This document shows, in pieces, positions 1 through 6,900 of a stretch of 9,960 bases of DNA. Made by a program: the position numbers and the translations under genes. Within the stretch, counting starts at the first letter, position 1; every line of letters begins with the position of its first letter. A model generated the notes under the pieces. That model was not told the origin of the DNA, did no database searches, and saw only the letters and a list, made by a program, of their open reading frames with translations. Source of the stretch: Pirellulaceae bacterium (GTDB lineage Bacteria; Planctomycetota; Planctomycetia; Pirellulales; Pirellulaceae); contig JADLDX010000412.1 of the NCBI GenBank assembly GCA_020846515.1, forward strand, positions 1 to 9,960. Direction: 5' to 3'.

Positions 1-351
1 GATCAATCCGTCATACCACTGGGCGCCCATGACCGTTTCGATCGAGTCAGCGATCAGGTCGCGCGATTGCAACGAAAAGCTCATGCCTTCGGTGCCCATC
101 GAGATGCCGTCGCTGACGCCAATCGTGTTGAAACGCATCCCAACCATGCCGGCGGCCGTCACTCCTGCCTTCACCGCCACGGACAGGTCGTTTAGATGCA
201 TATTGCAGGTATTGCCTTCATACCACACGCTGGCAATACCGACCTGAGCCTTGTTCATGTCTTCGGGCGTCATGCCGGTTCCGTAGAGCATCGCTTGCGA
301 CGCGCCCTGGCTCTTGGGTTGGGTAATACGGCTACTGTATTTGTTCAGCAT
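1..351 (-). CDS. ilvD: Dihydroxy-acid dehydratase, N-terminal 117 residues (partial at window edge)
   Basis: IlvD dehydrates 2,3-dihydroxy-isovalerate and 2,3-dihydroxy-3-methylvalerate to the 2-keto acids, the penultimate step of valine and isoleucine synthesis in the cytoplasm. The protein begins [16 protein letters not shown] and is recognisable by eye along its whole visible length. It contains [16 protein letters not shown] (about residues 38-53), where Cys49 is the expected first iron-sulfur cluster ligand, and then [16 protein letters not shown] (75-90), where Asp81 is the expected Mg ligand. [20 protein letters not shown] (96-115) is also typical of the family. An in-frame TAG lies four codons upstream of the ATG, so 351 is the natural start. 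The gene is cut by the left edge, and roughly four fifths of the usual ~560 residues lie outside. It is transcribed divergently from the HAD phosphatase gene. No leader-peptide attenuator is visible upstream. Confidence 0.95.
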   Translation of the reverse strand, partial: MLNKYSSRITQPKSQGASQAMLYGTGMTPEDMNKAQVGIASVWYEGNTCNMHLNDLSVAVKAGVTAAGMVGMRFNTIGVSDGISMGTEGMSFSLQSRDLIADSIETVMGAQWYDGLI

Positions 352-508
352 TTCGGTGGTCTATCACGGGAAATAGGGTGCAGGATGGGAGAGGGAAGAG
401 ATGTAGTCTAAAGTCGGCTGGCGGCGAGCGAAAGGGCGGACCTGGACAGTTCGATCCCTGCGGCTGCCTAAGCACTGGGACGGCTGTTCGATGGGTTTCG
501 CTTTGCCA

Positions 509-514
509 TACAAT
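509..514 (+). promoter_or_regulatory. Possible -10 box for the HAD-lipase-ppx operon
   Basis: TACAAT matches the sigma-70 -10 consensus at five of six positions and lies about 115 bases upstream of the HAD start codon. There is no convincing -35 box at 16-18 bases; the best candidate, TTCGAT at 487, is poor. If this box is used, transcription would start near 521, which would place the 14-bp repeat array in the 5' untranslated leader. This is a weak prediction based on one short motif. Confidence 0.22.
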
Positions 515-527
515 AAACCGGTCGGTG

Positions 528-583
528 GATGCCGGTCGTCTGATGCTGGTTGTTTGATGCTGGTCATCTGATACCGGTTGTTT
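528..583 (+). repeat. Four tandem copies of a 14-bp unit between ilvD and the HAD gene
   Basis: Four contiguous 14-base units are seen: GATGCCGGTCGTCT (528-541), GATGCTGGTTGTTT (542-555), GATGCTGGTCATCT (556-569) and GATACCGGTTGTTT (570-583). The consensus is GATGCYGGTYRTYT, and most differences are C/T transitions. The preceding 14 bases (514-527) share the CCGGTCG core and may be a decayed fifth unit. The period is not a multiple of three, the array lies outside both flanking genes, and it sits 48-103 bases upstream of the HAD start codon. It could be a non-coding microsatellite-like array, a set of helically offset binding sites, or leader RNA structure. Confidence 0.85.
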
Positions 584-630
584 GCCAAAGTAGTTACCGA
601 TCTCTCCCTTCGTCATTTAAGAAAGCCTTC

Positions 631-1329
631 ATGCCCCCGACCAAGCCAGTCGAATCGTTCAAACTTGACCCGAACAAATTTGTCTATTTCGATCTCGGAA
701 ATGTACTGGTTCATTTTGATCATGATATTGCCGTCCAAAACGTGGCCCAGTTGAGCGGTCGGGAGGCGCAGGTGGTCAAGGAGGCGATCTTTGCATCCGG
801 ACTACAGGATCGTTTGGAAACTGGGCTGATGACCAGCGCGCAGTTTGCCGATACGCTGATCGGCAAGCTGGAGTGTCAGTTATCCAGCCAGCCGTTGTTG
901 GAGGCGATCAGCGATATTTTCAAGCCCAACGCCGGCATCGTGGTGATCCTGGAGCAACTCAAGCGAGCCGGCGTACCGATGGCTGTGCTGTCGAACACCT
1001 GCGAGCCGCATTGGCTGTGGCTCCTGCGTCAAAACTGGCCGGTGATTACCGGTTGGTTCGATTTTTATGTATTGAGCTATGAAGCGCGGAGCATGAAACC
1101 GGACGAAGGCATTTATCAGGTCAGCGAACAGCGCAGCGGCAGGCAGCCACAGCACCTGTTCTTTACCGACGATCGCGCCGACAACGTGTCTGCTGCGGCA
1201 GCTCGCGGATGGGCTACGCATCAATTCCGCACGGTCGAGGCCTTGGCTGCCCAACTCGGTCCTTGGCTAGGGATCGAACTATCCACCACGGCTTCGGCCG
1301 CTACGAATGTGGTGGAGTCGGTTGCATGA
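631..1329 (+). CDS. HAD-superfamily phosphatase, YihX-like
   Basis: This predicted cytoplasmic haloacid-dehalogenase-type hydrolase has 232 residues. All four HAD motifs are visible. Motif I is FVYFDLGNVLVHFD (17-30), with Asp21 as the nucleophile and Gly where many phosphatases have the second Asp. Motif II is AVLSNT (118-123) with Ser121. The motif III lysine is Lys156 in SMKPDEGIY, and motif IV is FFTDDRADN (177-185) with Asp180/Asp181. The FDLGNV...FFxDDxADN pattern resembles E. coli YihX, an alpha-glucose-1-phosphate phosphatase, but the substrate here cannot be read from sequence. The ATG at 631 was chosen because an upstream in-frame TTG at 550 lies inside the 14-bp repeat array and would add residues unlike the family. 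The upstream AAGAAAG is at best a weak ribosome binding site. The stop codon overlaps the start of the lipase gene. The last ~20 residues are a low-complexity Ala/Thr/Ser tail. Confidence 0.85.
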   Translation: MPPTKPVESFKLDPNKFVYFDLGNVLVHFDHDIAVQNVAQLSGREAQVVKEAIFASGLQDRLETGLMTSAQFADTLIGKLECQLSSQPLLEAISDIFKPNAGIVVILEQLKRAGVPMAVLSNTCEPHWLWLLRQNWPVITGWFDFYVLSYEARSMKPDEGIYQVSEQRSGRQPQHLFFTDDRADNVSAAAARGWATHQFRTVEALAAQLGPWLGIELSTTASAATNVVESVA

Positions 1330-2276
1330 CCGGCGCAAGTGACGTGGGACGGGTACTAGAGGAACAGCAACGCAATGCATCGGCACTAGGACAGCCAGCC
1401 AGGGTGCCGGGCATATATCGCTGGACCGACTGCGGGTACATGGCAGGCTGGCGCATGCAACTGCACTATCGCCGCGTGGACTGCCGATTGCTTGACCCTC
1501 GAGGGCGGGTGGTATTTCGAGGCAACGAAGCAGACTGCCGTCATCAACTAAAGCTCACCGCCCAACGCGAGGGCTTGAGCTTACCCACGGGGCGTCTGAT
1601 AGTGATTTTGCATGGTCTGGCGCGCAATGCCTGGACGATGTTGCCCGTAGCGCGATATCTCCAGCGCAATTGGCCCGGCACCGAGGTCGTTGTTTTCCAA
1701 TATGCCAGTACTTCGGCGCCCGTGGTCGAGCACGCGCGGCGGCTGATCGAGTTTTTGCAATATGCGGCTGACTGCAGCGAACTGCATTTCATTGGGCACA
1801 GCTTGGGCAACATTGTGGTGCGTCGAGCCTTTCGTCTGGCGGAAGAGGGTCTGTGGCAGATGCCACCTTTAGGACGCTTTGTCATGTTGGGGCCGCCCAA
1901 CCAGGGCGCTCAAATCGCGGTGCGTCTGCATGGACTGGTGCCATTGGCCTGGTTCAACGGAGCACCTTTCGCACAGTTGGGACGCGACTGGACAACGTTT
2001 CAGACAGAGCTGGCCATTCCATCCTGTCCATTTGGGATCGTCGCAGGCAACATACCCTGGCTGGATAGAATTCATCCCCTGGTTCATGGCCGCAGCGATG
2101 TGATCGTCAGCGTGGAAGAAACGCGTCTAAGCGGCGCCGCGGACTTTATGGAAGTCAGCGTGCCGCACACCTGGCTGATGAACAGTCGACGGGTGCAGGC
2201 AGCCACGCTGAACTTTCTGAAAACAGGGCGATTTGAACCAGCCGGCTCCGCCCCCCGTTCATCGACTGCCTCCTAG
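1326..2276 (+). CDS. Alpha/beta-hydrolase, lipase/esterase-like
   Basis: This 316-residue protein has the hallmarks of a serine esterase or triacylglycerol-lipase-type alpha/beta hydrolase. LIVILHGLARN (91-101) is the first strand plus the HG oxyanion turn. LHFIGHSLGN (153-162) is the nucleophile elbow, with Ser159 in GHSLG. MLGPPNQGA (187-195) resembles the conserved lipase segment after the nucleophile. Asp258 in HGRSDVIVS and His281 in VPHTWLM complete a plausible triad. There is no signal peptide, so it is probably cytoplasmic or acts on an internal or membrane substrate. The first 90 residues are Arg-rich and were not recognised. Start 1326 is supported by GGAG (1314-1317) eight bases upstream and by the ATGA overlap with the HAD stop, which suggests translational coupling. 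The frame stays open upstream only inside the HAD gene. The acyl substrate is unknown. Confidence 0.82.
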   Translation: MTGASDVGRVLEEQQRNASALGQPARVPGIYRWTDCGYMAGWRMQLHYRRVDCRLLDPRGRVVFRGNEADCRHQLKLTAQREGLSLPTGRLIVILHGLARNAWTMLPVARYLQRNWPGTEVVVFQYASTSAPVVEHARRLIEFLQYAADCSELHFIGHSLGNIVVRRAFRLAEEGLWQMPPLGRFVMLGPPNQGAQIAVRLHGLVPLAWFNGAPFAQLGRDWTTFQTELAIPSCPFGIVAGNIPWLDRIHPLVHGRSDVIVSVEETRLSGAADFMEVSVPHTWLMNSRRVQAATLNFLKTGRFEPAGSAPRSSTAS

Positions 2277-2318
2277 CGGGTAGTCTTAAGGTTATCAGAT
2301 TGCTAAACAAGGAATGCT

Positions 2319-3908
2319 ATGTCCTCAGCGCCGACCACTCGCCCCACTGCTACCGGTGAAACCGACAAGCGGCCAGTGGCTGTGATCGATATCGGTGCCA
2401 CCAGCATTCGGATGGCCATCGCCGAGATTGACTCTGCCGGCAACATTCGGACACTGGAGACTCTTTCCCAAGCCGTCACGCTGGGTAAAGACACCTTTAC
2501 GCAACGTCGTATTCGCAAGCAATCGATCGAAGAGTGCGTGCGCGTGCTCAAGAGCTACCGCAAACTACTTATCGAATACGGCATCACGCGCCAGGAACAG
2601 ATGCGGGTGGTGGCCACTAGCGCAGTGCGCGAAGCGATGAACCGACTGGCCTTCTTGGATCGCATTTTTATTGCCACCGGTATGGTCGTCGAACCGCTGG
2701 ATGAGGCCGAGGTCAATCGCATTACCTATATGGGCATCCAACCGCTGCTGAAGGTTGACCCCAAACTCTCTAGCGATCGCACGGTTATCGTGGAAGTGGG
2801 CGGGGGTAGCACAGAAGTGCTGGTTGTTCGCGCCGGCAATGTGCTCTTCTCCAATACCTATCGCCTCGGTTCATTGCGGTTATTGGAGACTCTGGAGAAG
2901 TTTGATGCGCCATTGGCTAAGCAACGCGCGATTATGGAAAGTCAGATCCAGCGCGTGGTCGAGCAGATTTGCGAACATGTCATCAGCGATACACCGCTAC
3001 AAGTCATCGGTATCGGTGGCGATGTGCGTTTTGCAGCCAACCATCTCCTGGCCGAATGGTCGGGCAATGCACTGGGCGAAATCAGCGTCAGCGCATTGAA
3101 CGACTTTGCGCGACAAATGCTGCGCATGAGCGAGGACGAGATCGTACAACGTTACGGTGTCAGCTTCCAAGACGCCGAAACGATCGCACCGGCACTGCTG
3201 AGCTATGTCCTCCTGGCCAGAGGCTTTCAAGCCCAGACGTTGCGGATCGCTGATACGAATCTGCGAGACGGGTTGCTCCAGGACTTGGCGCTGCGCGACA
3301 TGTGGACCGCTGACTTTCGCAACCAGATCGTGCGGTCAGCGATCAGTTTGGGACGCAAATTTGATTTCGATGCCCGTCATGCCCGACACGTAGCGGACTT
3401 GGCGCGAAAGCTGTTTGCGGAACTCCAGAGTGAACACCAACTTGAATCGAGAATGGAGCTACTGCTCTACCTGGCGTCGCTTCTGCACGAGATCGGGCTG
3501 TATATCAACGTGCGTTCCAATCACAAGCACGCGATGTACCTGATTCGCAATAGCGAACTGTTTGGTCTCAGCCGTCGAGACGTACTGCTGGTGGCCCTGG
3601 TAACTCGGTATCATCGCCGCAGCAGTCCACAGCCGGATCATGAAGGCTATGCCACGTTAGATCGTCAAGATCGAGTCGCCGTGGCCAAGCTGGCAGCCAT
3701 CTTAAGACTGGCCATCGCCTTGGATGAATCGCGTAGCCAGCGCATCAGCAACATCAAGTGCCGCATCGAAAACAATCGATTGATCATCATCGCCACCGGT
3801 GTGGACGACGTGTCACTGGAACAACTGGCCCTGCGTCAGACAGGCAACCTCTTTGAAGAGATCTTCGGTTTTCCTGTCCAAATCCGTTCTCTAAGACGTA
3901 GCCTGTAA
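2319..3908 (+). CDS. ppx: Ppx/GppA-family exopolyphosphatase with C-terminal HD-like domain
   Basis: The family removes terminal phosphate from inorganic polyphosphate, or converts pppGpp to ppGpp. The protein has 529 residues, close to E. coli Ppx (~510), and has the full two-part architecture. The N-terminal ASKHA-fold half shows VIDIGATSIRMAIAEI (23-38), VATSAVREAMNR (98-109), DEAEVNRITYMGI (128-140), VEVGGGSTEVLVV (158-170) and VIGIGGDVRFAA (229-240). The C-terminal half is HD-like: ARHARHVADLARKLF (352-366), LLHEIGLYINVRSNHKHAMYLI (388-409, including the HEIG motif) and TRYHRR (429-434). The residue before GGGSTE is usually Asp-Ile; here it is Glu-Val. AAGGA (2309-2313), five bases before ATG, supports the start. 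The gene begins 42 bases after the lipase stop and is probably the last gene of the operon. Polyphosphatase cannot be separated from guanosine pentaphosphatase by sequence alone, so the symbol is provisional. Confidence 0.9.
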   Translation: MSSAPTTRPTATGETDKRPVAVIDIGATSIRMAIAEIDSAGNIRTLETLSQAVTLGKDTFTQRRIRKQSIEECVRVLKSYRKLLIEYGITRQEQMRVVATSAVREAMNRLAFLDRIFIATGMVVEPLDEAEVNRITYMGIQPLLKVDPKLSSDRTVIVEVGGGSTEVLVVRAGNVLFSNTYRLGSLRLLETLEKFDAPLAKQRAIMESQIQRVVEQICEHVISDTPLQVIGIGGDVRFAANHLLAEWSGNALGEISVSALNDFARQMLRMSEDEIVQRYGVSFQDAETIAPALLSYVLLARGFQAQTLRIADTNLRDGLLQDLALRDMWTADFRNQIVRSAISLGRKFDFDARHARHVADLARKLFAELQSEHQLESRMELLLYLASLLHEIGLYINVRSNHKHAMYLIRNSELFGLSRRDVLLVALVTRYHRRSSPQPDHEGYATLDRQDRVAVAKLAAILRLAIALDESRSQRISNIKCRIENNRLIIIATGVDDVSLEQLALRQTGNLFEEIFGFPVQIRSLRRSL

Positions 3909-3926
3909 CGCCATCGTCCGCGGCCA

Positions 3927-3959
3927 ATCGTTACCTAGGGCAACGCCCTGGGTAACGAT
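3927..3959. terminator. Palindromic hairpin between convergent genes, likely bidirectional terminator
   Basis: The arms ATCGTTACCTAGGGC (3927-3941) and GCCCTGGGTAACGAT (3945-3959) pair over 15 positions, with one T-G wobble and an AAC loop. The hairpin lies 18 bases after the ppx stop and 26 bases from the stop of the convergent surface-protein gene, where a shared terminator is expected. Neither side has a clean run of U after the stem: the plus strand continues with GAAAGGCTTATAAAAACC. It is therefore not a textbook intrinsic terminator. It could instead be a copy of an interspersed palindromic repeat. Confidence 0.65.
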
Positions 3960-3985
3960 GAAAGGCTTATAAAAACCGGGGCGTG

Positions 3986-6900
3986 TTAGTTGACCCAACC
4001 TTCTTGAGCGAAGACGTGGTCGATGGAATCCAGGAAGCGGTTCGTACTGCGAACTGGTGGGGCTGCCAAATCGACCGGAGTGAATTGCAACTGACCAAGG
4101 CCACCTAAAACGCGCACAATCGTATTGCCCGAGCCATCGTGCATCGACAAGAACTTGCCTTTGGCCAAAGTAGCTGCAAACACATTGTGTGCGCTGTCTA
4201 CGATGGTCAATACACCCTCGGTACCACTGCTGTTCATCGTCACTTCAGCATACTGCACACCGTTGAATCCATCCAACTTCGAGAACCAACGCTGCGCGCC
4301 GTCGGAGGACAACGTGGCGTAAAGTCCGTTGCTGGCCATCGTCGAGCCTGAAGCGTAGTAACGCGAGGCCAACCGTTCCAGAATGGAGGCGTAACCATTC
4401 GTCACACCCAGCACGCCGAAATTGTAATTGCTAACCGTGGTGCCACCAGGCGAAGCAATGTTGATACCAAACGAATTGTTGTGTTCGACACCGTCGGCGT
4501 CACCCAAACTGCCGGCCGTATCTTTGCCGTCGATCATCAATTCGGGATTAACGATGCTGACGGTGTAATTGCCGGGCGCCAGATTGTTAAAGCTATAACT
4601 GCCATCAGCTAGCGTGGTGTAGGTTTCGAAGACGGGTTGCCCCAGAGCTGTGCCGGTCAGTGTAACCACGACACCGCCCAGTGAGCGTTCCGCACTTTGC
4701 TTGACGCCATCGTTGGTTTCATCGACGTAAACCATACCCATGATGGCACTGGGCACGAATTCCTGGACTGTAACGTTGACTGTTCCGGTAGCCGTCTTGA
4801 AGTCGTTCACCCCAGCAGTTTGGCCATTATCGGTAATCGTATACTGGAACGAAGCATTACCGGTGAAACTACTATCCGGCGTGAATACTATTTGACCTCC
4901 GACCAGGGAGACCGTTCCATTGACCGCACCGCTCACACTGGTAATGCTCAAAGTCTGCGAGCTTTCGTCAGCTGGTCCAGGTTGATCATTGGCCAATAAA
5001 GTGGTTGGGCTGATCGTCAATGGCACACCCTTGAAACCGCCAACAGAATCACTACCGGCGATCGGTGAATCATTCACTGCGCTGACCGCGATGGTAACTG
5101 TACCGGTGGCTTGAGCATTAGGAGTACCGTCGTCGCGCACAGTATAGGTGAACGTGTCGGAGCCCGAGAAATTCAATGGTGGCGTATAAACAATGGATGC
5201 GCCACCGGGGTTTAAGACCACAGTGCCACCGCGAGCGCTACTGCCCGTGGCGATGATCGTCAGCTTCTGGGTCGCTTCGTCAGTGGCCGTGGCAGGACCA
5301 GGCCTATCGTTAGCCAGGAGCGTGGTAGCTGTAATTGTTTTGGCAGTATCCTCAGCCGTTGTGTCGTTATCGTTCACTACCACAGGCGCTTCGTTAACCG
5401 CATCGACTGTGATGGTCACTGTGGCCGTTGCGGACTGCGAAGGGGAACCACTATCGGCGGCTGTGTAGTTGAATACAAAACTACCATTGAAACTAGCTGA
5501 TGGTGTGTAAATCACATTGGTGCCGCTCAGGGCTACCGTACCGCCAGCGCTAGAAACAGCTTGTACGCCAGTAATGGTCAGCTTTTGCGAAGTGGTTTCA
5601 CCAAGTCCGGGCGAATCATTGCTGAGCAACGTGGCCGCAGCGATGGTCGTTACGGCGCCTTCCGTTGCGCTGACCGCATCGTTCACCAAGATAGGAGGAT
5701 CGTTCACGTCGGCTACCGTCACACTAACAGTGCCCGTCGAATTGACACCAGTGCCTGCGGGCGTTTCATTCATCACGTAGGTGAAGGTCTCAACACCAGA
5801 AAAATTCTGATTGGGCACATAGCTGAGCGTATCATCGCTGCCATCGGCTGGCGTTCCACCATTGTTGAGCGTAACGGTACCGTTGGCCGGTTGTGTAAAG
5901 CTGATCAACACCGGTACCGTGTTAACGTTGGTGCGATCGTTGTCCAACACATCGATCACGACAGGTGTGGTCGAATCTTCGGTGGAAACCGCCGTATCAA
6001 TTCGTGCTCGTGGCAAGACGGTGGCTTGTACGTCCACGATTACCGTCGCCGTATCGGTCAATCCACCCGTGTCGCGAGCCGTATAGGTGAATGTATCTTG
6101 TCCAACAAATCCAACTGGAGGCGTGTAGGACAGGGTCTTGCCATCACCACTGATGACTACCGCGCCCAGTGGTGTACCGCCAACTGCTGAAATCGTCAGC
6201 GAGTCGCCTACATCATTGGTGCCGGCTGTGTCGTTGCTTAGGACGTTCAGCGTATTGTTGCTGGTGTCTTCGTCGACTGTGTCGATCAAGTCGTTGACAG
6301 CATCGGGTGGATCGTTGGTCACAGTTACCGTCACGGTCACCGACTGCGTACTAGGGGCGGGCGCACCATTGGTCTGGCCGTTGTCCGTCACTACGACCGT
6401 GAAAGTGTCTACGCCCGAAAATCCGGCGGCAGGTGTATAGGTCACTGAACCGTTATTGAGCGAGACCACGCCTCCGTTGGAGCTTGGCGAATTGGCCGAA
6501 GCGACGCTCAGTTGCTGAATCGCCGATTCACCAGGGCCAACCGAACCACCAGCTATCAACTGCTCAGTAGTTAGCGTAACAGCTTTGCCCAGATTGGTAC
6601 TGGACGTTTGATTGGGCACGGAGATCGGGTCGTTGACCGGCGTAACAGTCATGGTCACCGTAGCGGTCGAGGTTACACCATTGTTATTGGTGATCGTGTA
6701 GGTGAAGGTCTCGGTGCCGAAGAAATTGGCAGCGGGTTGGTAGTTCACCTGACTGCCGCCTGAAACAATCGAAATTGTGCCGCCGTTGGTTGGCGTGCCA
6801 AGCGATGTCACAGCGAAGCTAGTGCCCGTAATCAGCGTGTCGTTGCTGGTCACATTAAACTGAGCGTTGCCAGCATCTTCGGCGACGGTGAACGCGTCGT

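Noticed and set aside
528..583. CRISPR array
   Set aside because: The 14-base units are directly adjacent with no spacers, and no cas genes are nearby.
332..616. Minus-strand open frames of 94 and 74 codons across the ilvD/HAD intergenic region
   Set aside because: They read through the repeat array and into the ilvD start region, show low-complexity basic and proline-rich composition, and resemble nothing recognisable.
550..630. In-frame TTG extension of the HAD gene to 550
   Set aside because: It starts inside the 14-bp repeat array, has no ribosome binding site, and adds 27 residues unlike the family before the normal N-terminus.
5561..6190. Plus-strand 209-codon open frame, and other plus-strand frames opposite the giant gene such as 6998-7492
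   Set aside because: They are antisense to a clearly coding repeat protein. Their long open frames follow from its Val/Thr-rich codon pattern.
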